This document shows positions 52,485 through 61,844 of a DNA stretch of 64,000 bases, one piece after another. The stretch comes from Taishania sp045629585 (GTDB lineage: Bacteria > Bacteroidota > Bacteroidia > Flavobacteriales_D > Crocinitomicaceae), in the NCBI GenBank assembly GCA_045629585.1, contig JAZQRM010000021.1, forward strand, positions 68,078-132,077, written 5' to 3'. The translations under genes were made by a program, and so were the position numbers. The notes below the pieces were generated by a model. It searched no databases. It was not told the origin of the DNA and saw only the letters and a list, made by a program, of their open reading frames with translations. How positions within the stretch are numbered: position 1 is the first letter of the stretch; every line of letters begins with the position of its first letter.

Positions 52485-54629
52485 ATGAAAAGATTAATCG
52501 TATTCAACATATATCTCTTTGCATCACAAGCACTTTTTGCCAATTCTATTGAAAAAGGATTCGAAGCGTTACGTGTACACAATTATTTCAAAGCAAGAGA
52601 GCTTTTTGTCAAGCTACAACGCACAAAAAACTATAGTATTTCGTCATTTGGTCTAGCTACAATTTATTATAGAACGGATAATCCATTTCATCAGTTGGAT
52701 TCTGCCTATGTACAAATTAATCGTGCCAAGGAGGGATTTGCTCAACTGAAACCCAAAAGTCAAGAAAAGATTAAGCCTTTTGTTTCAGAAAAAGCAATAG
52801 ACAGCTTACGTCAGTTAATTAGTACCGCTTTTTATACTAAAACACTTAATGAGCCTTCCATTAAAGGATTACAAAATTTCATTGACAGCAATAACTGGTC
52901 AAAAGAAATCACGACCGCTGTCTATAAAAGAGATAGTTTGATTTATAATCAATTACAATTAGACAACAGTTCAAGCTCCTACAAAGATTTTTTAAGTAAA
53001 TATCCGAATTCTTCTTTTTATGAAGTTGTACTTAATGACTATCAATTGGCTCAATTTCAAGAGTCAACTCCGAATGGTACTGCTGGTGAATTTGCTTTAT
53101 TTATAGAAAAATTTCCAGAAAATAAATTTAAAGATGTTGCTGAGGATCGATTATTTCAATTAGTTACTAAAGAAAATACAATCCAAGCGCTAGAAGTATT
53201 CATTTCAACTCATCCTCAAAATAGAAATATTGATACTGCGTGGGAACGACTTTATCAACTATCAGTCTATGACTATACTGCAGAAAATATAGAAAAATTT
53301 ATTGCTAAATATCCTGATTATCCAAACCTTGAGAAGATTCAGCTTGATTTATCTTTTATAGGATTTGAATTGCTACCCTTTAAAAATCAATCAAAATTTG
53401 GTTTTATGGATAGCAATGGGCGAGAACGTATATCAGCTATCTACAATTCTGTAGCACCGTTTAAAGAGGGGTTAGCCCTTGTTTCTAAAAATGGTAAATA
53501 CGGCTATATAAATAAAAATGGAGAAATAGTTGTTGATCTTATCTATAGCAACGGAAATGATTTTGAACAAGGACGTGCAATAGTTGAACGATTTGATCGA
53601 TATGGTATTATAGACAGAACGGGAACTGTAATTATTCAACCAGAGTTTGAAGATTTAGGTTCAATATCTGAAGGATATGTTTATGGAAAGAAAGATAGTT
53701 TATATACCTATTACAATACATCGGGTAAACAAATTTTTCCGGAAATTTATACAGAAGCTTTCTCGTTCCAAAATGGAATGGCAAAAGTTGAGATAGGTGG
53801 AAATCAAGCTTACATCAACAATACAGGTAAATATGTTATTTATCCAGCCTTTGAGGAAATTGAATTTTTTACTGATTCTTTAATCATTTTCGGAAAAGGA
53901 GAACTTTACGGGTTGATGAAGAGAAATCTACAGATTGTAATTCCGAATAAATATGACAAAATTGGCAAATTATCAGAAGGTTTAGCGCTTGTGGTTTTAG
54001 ATGGAAAAATCGGTTATATAAATGCATTAGGTGAGGAGGTAATAGCCCCTATTTATGACGAAATCCCTAACTATATGGCGCGTTCAACATTTAAAGAGGG
54101 TGTTGCTATAGTTTCAAAAAATGGTCAAGTTGGTATTATTAATAGCAAAGGAAAAGAGGTTGTACCCTTTAAAAATGAGAATATTGGTGATTGGTCTGAT
54201 TTAATTGCCGTCAAACGAAAAAATCGATGGGGGTATATTAACAGGGCTAATGTTGTTGTTATTCCTATAACGTATGATTTTGCGGAATCTTTTAAAGGTG
54301 ATCTTGCAATCGTACAGGAATATTCCTTATCTGGAGTGATTGATAAATCCGGAAAAAAGGTTTTAGAAACAGGATACAATATGGTTGAGATCTTGAACAA
54401 TCAATTTATCATTGCTAATAATGGTGCACTTTTTGGATTATTTGATAGAACAGGGAAGGAAATATTACCAATGGTTTATACTTCAATTACCAATTACAAT
54501 GAGGATTTGTTAATGTTGCAAAACTCAGAATCAATAAAGTTTTTTCTCACAAAAGAAAATAAATTGATTGATTTTAACATGGATGTAGATGATGATTCTA
54601 TATCAACGGATGAAAATGCCTCGGAATAA
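52485..54629 (+). CDS. WG-repeat protein with N-terminal helical repeats
   Basis: A 714-residue secreted or periplasmic protein with a signal peptide (cleavage near LFAN). Residues 20-290 are helical with TPR-like character (EKGFEALRVHNYFKARELF, and repeated phrases such as YKDFLSKYPNSSFYE, ALFIEKFPENKFK and EVFISTHPQNRNID). Residues 295-690 contain about eight WG repeats, each of the form F-x-E-G-L-A-x-V-x-x-x-G-K-x-G-Y-I-N-x-x-G and I-x-P-x-Y-D. WG repeats form a beta-propeller-like or beta-solenoid surface. The ligand is unknown. The TonB-like gene follows after 9 bases and the two are probably partners. Confidence 0.88.
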   Translation: MKRLIVFNIYLFASQALFANSIEKGFEALRVHNYFKARELFVKLQRTKNYSISSFGLATIYYRTDNPFHQLDSAYVQINRAKEGFAQLKPKSQEKIKPFVSEKAIDSLRQLISTAFYTKTLNEPSIKGLQNFIDSNNWSKEITTAVYKRDSLIYNQLQLDNSSSSYKDFLSKYPNSSFYEVVLNDYQLAQFQESTPNGTAGEFALFIEKFPENKFKDVAEDRLFQLVTKENTIQALEVFISTHPQNRNIDTAWERLYQLSVYDYTAENIEKFIAKYPDYPNLEKIQLDLSFIGFELLPFKNQSKFGFMDSNGRERISAIYNSVAPFKEGLALVSKNGKYGYINKNGEIVVDLIYSNGNDFEQGRAIVERFDRYGIIDRTGTVIIQPEFEDLGSISEGYVYGKKDSLYTYYNTSGKQIFPEIYTEAFSFQNGMAKVEIGGNQAYINNTGKYVIYPAFEEIEFFTDSLIIFGKGELYGLMKRNLQIVIPNKYDKIGKLSEGLALVVLDGKIGYINALGEEVIAPIYDEIPNYMARSTFKEGVAIVSKNGQVGIINSKGKEVVPFKNENIGDWSDLIAVKRKNRWGYINRANVVVIPITYDFAESFKGDLAIVQEYSLSGVIDKSGKKVLETGYNMVEILNNQFIIANNGALFGLFDRTGKEILPMVYTSITNYNEDLLMLQNSESIKFFLTKENKLIDFNMDVDDDSISTDENASE

Positions 54630-54638
54630 AACGGAAAG

Positions 54639-55430
54639 ATGAACAAATTTATTAATTATATAGAGGAACATAAATATGGTATTTTTGCAGCATTTCTAGT
54701 GAATGTTGGTGCATTCATCTATTTACAAATTCCTCAAATAGAATTAGAGTACGAGATTAGTCCTTATTTGCTAGAAGCTTCCATACAAATTCCAGATGAT
54801 CCAGAGCAGCTTGAATTAAATCCTGATTTTGAAATAATTCGTCAGCAGCAAAGTGGTAATTCTATCAAAAATGCCACACGTGATGTAAACGATACACGTC
54901 CGCAATCGGATAAAGATTATAGTAGTAGAAAGTCAGAACATCAAGGTAAATCACTTAAACAAGTGGAACAAAGTGTTTACGATTTAGAACGACAATTTTT
55001 TGAAGAAACTGGAGGTGCGTCTCGTAGATCGAACATACAAAAAGAAGCCGAACAAAGAAAAAAAGAATTGGATGCCAAGGCCGAATCGCAACAAAGTAGC
55101 AGTAATTCTTCAAATTCAGATGGAAGTCCGAATGCTCCTAAAGGAGATGTATTGGTACAAACAGATCTAAAAGGTCGTACGAACCAATACATCCCTGCGC
55201 CTGGTTACATGTGTGATCGTGGTGCAGTTGGTAAAATTGCGGTTAAGATCAAAGTTGACTTAAGTGGGAGGGTAGTGGATGCTAAGGTTGATCCGAGTAG
55301 AAGTAATTCTACGAATTCGTGTATGAGTTCATACGCTTTAGAGTTTGCTCGAAAATCAAAATTCAATGCTTCGGCAACAGCCACTGATCCACAAGAAGGA
55401 TACATTTATTATACCTATGTATATCAATAA
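54639..55430 (+). CDS. TonB-like energy-transducer-type protein
   Basis: A 263-residue protein with a short cytoplasmic N terminus, one membrane helix (IFAAFLVNVGAFIYLQI, about 14-30), a long charged linker (about 75-160, with a coiled-coil stretch KQVEQSVYDLERQFFEETG and QRKKELDAKAESQQ), then a TonB-C-like domain (about 170-263) with GAVGKIAVKIKVDLSGRVVDAKV and ALEFARKSKFNA. It lacks ExbB/ExbD neighbours. It could transfer energy to an outer-membrane receptor or just bind a partner in the periplasm. It is co-transcribed with the WG-repeat gene. Confidence 0.8.
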   Translation: MNKFINYIEEHKYGIFAAFLVNVGAFIYLQIPQIELEYEISPYLLEASIQIPDDPEQLELNPDFEIIRQQQSGNSIKNATRDVNDTRPQSDKDYSSRKSEHQGKSLKQVEQSVYDLERQFFEETGGASRRSNIQKEAEQRKKELDAKAESQQSSSNSSNSDGSPNAPKGDVLVQTDLKGRTNQYIPAPGYMCDRGAVGKIAVKIKVDLSGRVVDAKVDPSRSNSTNSCMSSYALEFARKSKFNASATATDPQEGYIYYTYVYQ

Positions 55431-55457
55431 AAAAAGGGGCTTCAAGTCCCTTTTTTT
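55429..55457. terminator. bidirectional terminator between the TonB-like gene and miaE
   Basis: An A tract with GGGGCT (55436-55441) pairs with AGTCCC (55445-55450) with one G-T pair around the loop TCA, followed by seven T. The sequence is nearly the same as the terminator after mdh. Confidence 0.85.
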
Positions 55458-56040
55458 ATCCGTGTATAGTTTCATTACTACCATATTTTTCCATTAGGCT
55501 AGCTTCAAAATCTAAGAATTTTTGCCATTGACCATCCACATCCACATCTCCACCATATTTTTTTGCGAAACGGATAAATGTCATATAATGCCTAGCCTCA
55601 CTTTCCATCAAACTACGATAAAACTCACGTAAATCTTCATCTTTTAATTCAGTACATAGAATTTTAAAACGCTCACAACTTCTAGCTTCAATAATCGCTG
55701 CGAACAACATTTGATTAACAAAATGAAACTGTTTCGACCCTGAAAAGGATTTTAGAAACTTAACTAAATCCCCAACATAAGGATCTTTCCGTTCAAATGA
55801 CAACTTCATTCCCCTTTCTAGTAACTTTTGATGAACCATATCGAAGTGTTGCATTTCTTCTATTGCAATGGCGGTCATTTCCTCTACTAAATCAGAATAA
55901 GAAGGATATTGTACAATCATCGATATAGCATTACTAGCTGCTTTTTGTTCACAGAAAGCATGATCGATTAATACTTCTTCCAAATTCTTTTCAGCAATGT
56001 TTACCCAACGAGGATCCGTTGGCATCTTTAATCCTAACAT
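55456..56040 (-). CDS. miaE: tRNA-(ms2io6A37)-hydroxylase-like diiron protein
   Basis: A 194-residue ferritin-like four-helix protein. The start DPRWVNIAEKNLEEVLIDHAFCEQKAASNAIS, the diiron ligand motif EEMQHFDMVHQKL and the second motif ESEARHYMTFIRFAKKYG correspond to MiaE. MiaE hydroxylates the isopentenyl side chain at A37 of tRNAs reading UNN codons. The upstream step enzymes MiaA and MiaB are not in the window. It is separated by 49 bases from the heme operon and is probably a separate unit. Confidence 0.92.
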   Translation of the reverse strand: MLGLKMPTDPRWVNIAEKNLEEVLIDHAFCEQKAASNAISMIVQYPSYSDLVEEMTAIAIEEMQHFDMVHQKLLERGMKLSFERKDPYVGDLVKFLKSFSGSKQFHFVNQMLFAAIIEARSCERFKILCTELKDEDLREFYRSLMESEARHYMTFIRFAKKYGGDVDVDGQWQKFLDFEASLMEKYGSNETIHG

Positions 56041-56089
56041 TTCAATTCAAATATTTACGCTGTAAAGATACCTAATTAAAAACAAATGT

Positions 56090-57043
56090 CTATAAACGTT
56101 GGTATTCAAAGGTTGGACAACCTTTTATACCGTTCGCATTATAAAAATCAATTAAACGCAACTTGTATAAATAACCTTCATGGTCTTTAATAACCCAAGT
56201 TCTATTTGTTTGAACCGTGTACGTTGTACCGTTAAATGATTTCCAATCAAAACCTATTTGATCAATTCTAGCTTCTAAATTTAATTCATTTGCATATTCA
56301 TAATCAACTTGTTCAAATGTCTTTTCATTCGTAACTTCTATCATCAGAACATCTCCTGAAGGATTAGCCAAAACACCAACGACGATATAAGGAAAAAAGT
56401 CGGGATTCCAATAGACATAGGTATACTGTGTAATTACTAGATCCCATGCATTCTTTGCAGGTTGAACGTTTACAACATTAGCTGCCCCGTTTAAAGAAAT
56501 ATGTGTGTAATTGTAGGATGGATCTTTTGTGAAGCTAAATGTTGTTTCATTAGAACCATCTAATTTTGCAAATTTCCCGGTGAATGATGTCGTTGAGTTT
56601 TCAATAATCTCCATTTTAAACCATCCTTGAGCAACACCATTTTGATCGATTCCTCTATCGACGATAAACAAATTATGTCCTTTTATCGCAACTGAATCGG
56701 GATTACCTGTCCAACTGTCCCAACGCCGATTCATTGCATAGGTAGTAGTGTCATTTATTTCTGTGAAGGATCTATTGAAAATAGGGGCAGCGTACATGAC
56801 TTTTGCGTTGTTCAACACGATGAATTCTCCTACGTTACTAACTCCTATATCCCAAGTCGTCTTTTCATTTTCACCTACATTTAATCCAGTGCTTAGATCA
56901 AAGTAGACCTGTTTTTTGTAATCACTTCCTATATCTACAGTCGCTGTTTTTACATCTCCTTTATCTGGCAGAGGAACAGGTAATTCAACTTTTCTACAAC
57001 TCCATAATAATAGGGGAGTTAGAACCAATATATAAATTCTCAT
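56090..57043 (-). CDS. HmuY-family heme-binding lipoprotein
   Basis: A 317-residue lipoprotein (lipobox LLWSCRKV, Cys16) with the HmuY-type beta-rich fold: the YFDLSTG strand, TTWDIGVSN, then KVMYAAPIFNRSFTEI, NLFIVDRGIDQNG and AWDLVITQYTYVYW. HmuY of Porphyromonas gingivalis captures heme from host hemoproteins and hands it to the receptor HmuR; the His pair that binds heme is not certain here. It is the last gene of the receptor operon, 2 bases after the receptor stop. Confidence 0.85.
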   Translation of the reverse strand: MRIYILVLTPLLLWSCRKVELPVPLPDKGDVKTATVDIGSDYKKQVYFDLSTGLNVGENEKTTWDIGVSNVGEFIVLNNAKVMYAAPIFNRSFTEINDTTTYAMNRRWDSWTGNPDSVAIKGHNLFIVDRGIDQNGVAQGWFKMEIIENSTTSFTGKFAKLDGSNETTFSFTKDPSYNYTHISLNGAANVVNVQPAKNAWDLVITQYTYVYWNPDFFPYIVVGVLANPSGDVLMIEVTNEKTFEQVDYEYANELNLEARIDQIGFDWKSFNGTTYTVQTNRTWVIKDHEGYLYKLRLIDFYNANGIKGCPTFEYQRL

Positions 57044-57045
57044 GA

Positions 57046-59313
57046 TTATCTCTTTTTAGCTTGGTTAAATTGAAAGGTAAGTGTTGCAAAATAAGTTCTT
57101 CCCATGCCGATCGAAATACTACTACTTCCACCTTCATGTGCGCCTCCACTAGCAACTCCTTGAATTGTTGTAACATCTAATAGATTTTTGACACCTAATG
57201 TTAGTCCAATATGGTTATTCCACAATTTTGTAGTTGCAGTCAAATCTAACATACTAAAGGCAGCTCTTCTATTTTCCGTTACGCTACCATCTTCAGCATA
57301 TATGAAGTTTGGCATACGGCCAGTGTATTTGTAAAAAATATTAACAGTGGTTTTTGCTTTAGGAAAATTGTAGGAAGGATTGATTTTAAATTCCGTATAC
57401 CAACTTCCATTAGTAAATGAGCTTTCTGCAGTATATTGTGACCTTCTAGATTTAACGGTTACACCAGCATCAATCATAAAGTTTTTACGGCTAAAATTCA
57501 AATTTGAATTGAATCCATAATTTTGACTTCTACTCATGTTCACGTATCCGTACTCACTAGCTGTAATTTGAGCTAATGTTATTAGATTCGACAGGTCATT
57601 GTAATAAATTTGATTGGTCCATATCAATCGACATTTTCCTTTTTCATATTCTGTGCGCAAAGCTAACTGGAAATTATTTGAATTTTCAGCTTTTAAGTTC
57701 ATATTACCTTGAATGTTATGATTAACATCCACAAAATAGAAATATAATTCTTTTAAAGAAGGTGCTCTAAAACCTCTACTATATGAAAAGCGAATGCCAT
57801 TATTTTTAGTGATTTGATATTTAAAGAAAATAGAAGGAATAATTGGTGCTTTATAAACAGAATTATAAGAGGCTCTTAATCCTGGTTTAATGCTTAATTT
57901 CTTCCATGGTTTATATTCCGCGGTTGTGAAGAGGGCATAATCTCCCATCGCTTTTTCACTATTTTCAATTCTTATACCTCTTGAACTTTCGTAATTGACA
58001 TCAGATCCCACTTCATATTGAAATTTTTCGGAGTGATTATAAACAAAACTTGTTCTACTTAAAAATAAGTCAAATATAGACGTATCGTGATCAGACGAAT
58101 TTTGTGAAGGTGTTAAAGCTATTTGGGTTAAATCATTAATGAATGTGTTTTTTTGACGACGAAAGTAGTTGTAAGAATTTACAGAATTAATACTCCATTT
58201 GCTTGCAATACGCCCCGTAATCGATATGCTGTTGTCTATACGAAGTGTTTTATAAGTCTCGTCAAGTGATCGAATTCCATAAGGAGCGAGAGGTAATCCA
58301 TTATTTTCAATTAATTCATTGAAAACTCTACTGTTAAAAGATAAAATAAGAGGAGAAGAATGTTTTTCATTATTTAGCCTTTGGGTCCATTTAATCCCAC
58401 CAAATATTTGTTCTCTGGGTTTAAACAGTTTATTACGTTCCGCATTTGCAATGCTTTTAGTTTCTATTCTAAAAGGTTTATCTCCAGGATTCCAACCATC
58501 AAAATAGTTACGATTAATATCCATTCCTAGCGTCGTTTTTTTAAATGCAGTAGAAGCATCTAATTGAGTGTTATATGTACCATTACTTTCGTAATGACCT
58601 CGTACACGTGCTGTATAAGAAGAATTTTTATTGGTCTTTGTTATTATATTAATTGTTCCAGCTAATGCATCCGAACCATAATTTACAGATAAGGGGCCTT
58701 CAATGATTTCGATACGTTCAACATTATTAATGTTAATTTGATCCAAATCAACAGAGCCATTTAAACGGCCTATAATAGGAACGCCGTCTACTAAAAGTTT
58801 AATATTCTCACCAGAGATGCCCTGTAGAGAAAGGCTTGAACCCAGAATAGGATCATTGGAAAGTTGAATATTTAATTCGTTTGAAAATAATTGGGTTAGA
58901 TTTTGAGCTCCCATTTGCTCAATTTTTTTTGCTGTGATTACTCGAACAGTCTGAATTGCATCTCCAATGTAGGTTGTTTGCATTTGCCCGGTAACTACAA
59001 ATTCCTCCATTCTTATTGAAACTGGATGAAGAACCATTTTTGTAGGTAAATCCTTTGCTTTAGTAAATGTCCGTGTTTCGTAACCAGAAGCATACACTTC
59101 AATATATAAACCATCTTTTATATTTGAGAAATCCACAAGACCATTATCATTTGATTTAATCTCCGCAACAATTTTATCCTCTTGATCTAGCGCATGAACA
59201 GCAATTTTAAGAATTACACTTGAATCCTTAGCACTTATAAATTGAACGTTTTGTGCTTTACTTGATAAGCCGATAATAAAAAACACACCAAATATGAAAC
59301 TTCGAATCATCAT
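57046..59313 (-). CDS. TonB-dependent outer-membrane receptor (heme-type)
   Basis: A 755-residue receptor. A signal peptide (cleavage near SSKAQ, residue 21) is followed by an incomplete carboxypeptidase-regulatory-like domain (about 25-95), the plug (about 105-235, EEFVVTGQMQTTYIGDAIQTVRVITAKKIEQMG, then IEIIEGPLSVNYGSDALAGTINIITK), and a 22-strand barrel ending in a Phe (LTFQFNQAKKR with a few residues more). It transports a ligand, here by context heme, in a TonB-dependent way. It is coupled by one-base overlap to the upstream 107-residue gene and lies 2 bases before the HmuY lipoprotein. Confidence 0.93.
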   Translation of the reverse strand: MMIRSFIFGVFFIIGLSSKAQNVQFISAKDSSVILKIAVHALDQEDKIVAEIKSNDNGLVDFSNIKDGLYIEVYASGYETRTFTKAKDLPTKMVLHPVSIRMEEFVVTGQMQTTYIGDAIQTVRVITAKKIEQMGAQNLTQLFSNELNIQLSNDPILGSSLSLQGISGENIKLLVDGVPIIGRLNGSVDLDQININNVERIEIIEGPLSVNYGSDALAGTINIITKTNKNSSYTARVRGHYESNGTYNTQLDASTAFKKTTLGMDINRNYFDGWNPGDKPFRIETKSIANAERNKLFKPREQIFGGIKWTQRLNNEKHSSPLILSFNSRVFNELIENNGLPLAPYGIRSLDETYKTLRIDNSISITGRIASKWSINSVNSYNYFRRQKNTFINDLTQIALTPSQNSSDHDTSIFDLFLSRTSFVYNHSEKFQYEVGSDVNYESSRGIRIENSEKAMGDYALFTTAEYKPWKKLSIKPGLRASYNSVYKAPIIPSIFFKYQITKNNGIRFSYSRGFRAPSLKELYFYFVDVNHNIQGNMNLKAENSNNFQLALRTEYEKGKCRLIWTNQIYYNDLSNLITLAQITASEYGYVNMSRSQNYGFNSNLNFSRKNFMIDAGVTVKSRRSQYTAESSFTNGSWYTEFKINPSYNFPKAKTTVNIFYKYTGRMPNFIYAEDGSVTENRRAAFSMLDLTATTKLWNNHIGLTLGVKNLLDVTTIQGVASGGAHEGGSSSISIGMGRTYFATLTFQFNQAKKR

Positions 59314-59636
59314 TAATTTTTTAATATATGATAGACCTCTTGCAGCAGAATAGCTTGAAAAAATAAATTAGAGAATTGAGTAAATTCAGTTATAGTAAGT
59401 ACGAACGAGAATCTTTCCGAATCAGGATGTTTAATCAAAATGGATTTAGTTTCTTTTTGATGGTTATCATTATTTACAGATGAAACCATGAAACTAACAT
59501 CTTGAGTGAAAATCTTAAAATTAGTTGAATTTAATATCATTTTTGTTGTTCCAAACACCACTTGAACGGATTCACAACTAGGACATTCAAAGATGATCCC
59601 GCACTGTGATTTTGCTAAGATTCTCGTCGTACACAT
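59313..59636 (-). CDS. small Cys-containing protein of the heme operon (DUF6686-like)
   Basis: A 107-residue protein without signal peptide. A CTTRILAKSQCG segment and CPSCESVQVVFG resemble a small zinc or iron-sulfur ligand set (four Cys: 2, 12, 18, 21). The remainder is a beta/alpha domain ending LLQEVYHILKN. It resembles a DUF6686-type family that I recall next to Bacteroidota TonB receptors, but I did not verify this. Its stop overlaps the receptor start by one base, and it follows DUF6607 by 6 bases, so it is part of the heme operon. It could be a cytoplasmic metal sensor or chaperone. Confidence 0.7.
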   Translation of the reverse strand: MCTTRILAKSQCGIIFECPSCESVQVVFGTTKMILNSTNFKIFTQDVSFMVSSVNNDNHQKETKSILIKHPDSERFSFVLTITEFTQFSNLFFQAILLQEVYHILKN

Positions 59637-59642
59637 TTCCTT

Positions 59643-60560
59643 CTATTTAATAGTTGTATGTTCCTCAATTAGCTTAACAACTGAAGCTTTAACTTCTTTA
59701 GCATTGAATTTCTTTGCTTTTGAAGATTGATCAGCTAATTCAAACATTTTCATGTAAATAACATTACCATTTTTGAAAACATCTACTTTAACTGTTCCTT
59801 TCGCAAGTTTTTCAGTCCAAACGGTTCTAACTACAGCCCAAAACTGTTCTGTCTTAGCCCAATAATCTTCAGCGGCTTTGCAATTGAATGATCCAGCGTG
59901 AAAACGCTCGATTCCTTTTTCATTTACTAAAACAAGATCTTTTTTATTGTCCTCACGTAGAATCTTTTCATTATCCTGCTCTAATACCCAACCACCATCT
60001 TTAAAAATTTCGATGTGTGAAAAACGACCAACAACATTGTAATCATCACGTTTTGTGTGCTCACGACGTGGAAGAGGTGCATCTGATTTAGACTCCCAAA
60101 AAGAACGTCCATCCACATGGTTCCAAGTCCCAAAACCCTCATAACGTGGAGAATCATCTACTTGATAAACCTTTTGTGTCCAGGTTCCTTTAGCTTCCTC
60201 AGGCGTAATTCGAATATTATTCCAAACTTGGTCTTTATGATAAGCTAACATAGTCGTGTTTTCAAACATCCAATCTTGTCTCCAATGCTTAACAACCATT
60301 GTATCTTTTACAACTAATAAGTGTTGAAGAGAAATGAAGTTTTCTTTACTTTCGATCACTTTAACTAATTCTACTCCTTCTTCAAAATAACGCTCTTTAT
60401 ATTCATACGCTTTGTTGTCTGAGTAAGTCTCTCCAAAGAAAAATGTTACTTTATAACATCCCTCCATCTTCAAAATTGCTTGACGATCTAAGTCCTTTTT
60501 TGTTTGCCCAAAAGAAAGGCCAGCTATTAACAATAAGGCTGTTAAAATTAATTTGTTCAT
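59643..60560 (-). CDS. DUF6607 family secreted protein
   Basis: A 305-residue protein with a signal peptide (cleavage near LSFGQ, residue 19). The pattern MEGCYKVTFFFGETYS, WRQDWMFENTTMLAYH, WTQKVYQVDDSPRYEG, GRSFWESKSDAPLPRREHTKRDDYNV and GRFSHIEIFKDGGWVLEQDN is that of DUF6607, a Bacteroidota family often encoded with TonB receptors. Trp, His and Arg residues are unusually frequent, which would suit a ligand-binding beta-barrel such as a lipocalin-like domain. It follows the T9SS HmuY-like gene after 19 bases and precedes the small Cys protein. Confidence 0.85.
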   Translation of the reverse strand: MNKLILTALLLIAGLSFGQTKKDLDRQAILKMEGCYKVTFFFGETYSDNKAYEYKERYFEEGVELVKVIESKENFISLQHLLVVKDTMVVKHWRQDWMFENTTMLAYHKDQVWNNIRITPEEAKGTWTQKVYQVDDSPRYEGFGTWNHVDGRSFWESKSDAPLPRREHTKRDDYNVVGRFSHIEIFKDGGWVLEQDNEKILREDNKKDLVLVNEKGIERFHAGSFNCKAAEDYWAKTEQFWAVVRTVWTEKLAKGTVKVDVFKNGNVIYMKMFELADQSSKAKKFNAKEVKASVVKLIEEHTTIK

Positions 60561-60579
60561 GTTGTACTAAGCTTTTTAT

Positions 60580-61806
60580 TTATTTTTTAATAATCGTTTT
60601 TACTGTAGATTTACCATTTGAAATAACCTCTATGAAGTACATTCCTACGGGCATATTATCAAAATTGATTTGTTTTATTGTTAAACCAGATTGACCGTTT
60701 ACACTGTCACTTAGTAGTATTTGTCCCATTTGGTTTTGTACGTTTATCACTAGGTCACTTTGTACATCTAAAACAATTTTTACATTGTTTGTCGTCGGAT
60801 TGGGGTAGATGTCCAAAACGTGTAGTTCTTTATTTTCAATTCCAGCAAATGAAAGTTGTTCAATGGAGAAATAACTAGTCCCCGTTGAATTCCCTGTAAA
60901 TCCAGTTGGATATAATTTGAAGATATCACCTGCTTCATTCTTAATATAATATACAGTTGTATCGGTTACACTCCATTGAAAAGTTACATAACTAACCGAT
61001 TTCCATCCATCTCCTATAACATTGTTTGCTTGAGAATAATCGCCAATTTGGTAATTTGTTGCTGAAGCTTGCGAACCTGCATCAACAGTTACAGCAGCTA
61101 CTTCCAAACCTGGAGCAGTTAAAATCCCTGTTACTGTTTGTATTCCGTTAGTTCCGTAGTTTCCATGGAATTTTCTAAACCATAAGTCAAATCCTTCTAA
61201 TTCATTATCCACGATTTCACCAGAAGTAATATTTAAAAACACAAAGTTTTTTGTTTGATACTGACCACCACTAATAGCCAAAGTAGTTGGATTCGAAATA
61301 TCTGCTAAAGCAGAAAACTTAAGATTATAAGTACCAGAAGCTTTGTTTACGATGTCCAATACATAAACAGCTTGATCAATTTGAATGATGTATAAAGAAT
61401 CTCCGACAACTTGGTGATTAGTCATGTTGTAAGATCCCCAACCATAATCTAAATTATTTGTAACTAACTGGTTGAAGGCTCCTGAATAATCTCCAATTCC
61501 ATTGTAGAGTTGCGTCCAAGTAGACATTCCTGTAGTATCTACAGACGAAAATGCTGTGTTATTACCAGTTGGATAACGATAAACCTTCGTGTTTGCAGGA
61601 TTGCTAAAGATAGTTGCACTCATAGTAGCGGTTTCAAAACCTATGTGCCAAGATGAGGAAGGTACAGCTTGTTTTGTCTTGTTATTTAACTTATAATATA
61701 CCTCATTCGTATAGCTTGCGCCCATAATAATAGTATCTTGTACTGTAATTTGGGCAAAGCTTCCGAAAGCTGTAAAAAGTAAACTGAAGAAAGTAATTTT
61801 TTTCAT
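60580..61806 (-). CDS. HmuY-like protein with T9SS sorting domain
   Basis: A 408-residue protein with a signal peptide (cleavage near GSFAQ, residue 19). The main domain (about 20-325) is HmuY-like: EVYYKLNNKTKQAVPSSSWHIGFETATMS, SLYIIQIDQAVYVLDIVNKASGTYNLKFS, and GWKSVSYVTFQWSVTDTTVYYIKNEAGDIFKLYPTGF. The C-terminal 75 residues (LDIYPNPTTNNVKIVLD ... GMYFIEVISNGKSTVKTIIKK) are a type A T9SS sorting domain. It is therefore a cell-surface or released heme-binding protein, unlike the lipoprotein HmuY at the other end of the operon. It is the first gene of the operon. Confidence 0.88.
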   Translation of the reverse strand: MKKITFFSLLFTAFGSFAQITVQDTIIMGASYTNEVYYKLNNKTKQAVPSSSWHIGFETATMSATIFSNPANTKVYRYPTGNNTAFSSVDTTGMSTWTQLYNGIGDYSGAFNQLVTNNLDYGWGSYNMTNHQVVGDSLYIIQIDQAVYVLDIVNKASGTYNLKFSALADISNPTTLAISGGQYQTKNFVFLNITSGEIVDNELEGFDLWFRKFHGNYGTNGIQTVTGILTAPGLEVAAVTVDAGSQASATNYQIGDYSQANNVIGDGWKSVSYVTFQWSVTDTTVYYIKNEAGDIFKLYPTGFTGNSTGTSYFSIEQLSFAGIENKELHVLDIYPNPTTNNVKIVLDVQSDLVINVQNQMGQILLSDSVNGQSGLTIKQINFDNMPVGMYFIEVISNGKSTVKTIIKK

Positions 61807-61836
61807 GTTTATTTAGATTTAATAAAAATTGCAAAA

Positions 61837-61844
61837 CAAATGTA
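61837..61844 (-). promoter_or_regulatory. -7 box upstream of the heme operon
   Basis: Minus-strand TACATTTG is an exact TAnnTTTG match, 30 bases before the ATG. No TTG -33 box was seen. I could not identify a Fur box with confidence in the 225-base divergent gap (61807-62031), which is otherwise AT-rich and without a gene. Confidence 0.4.
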
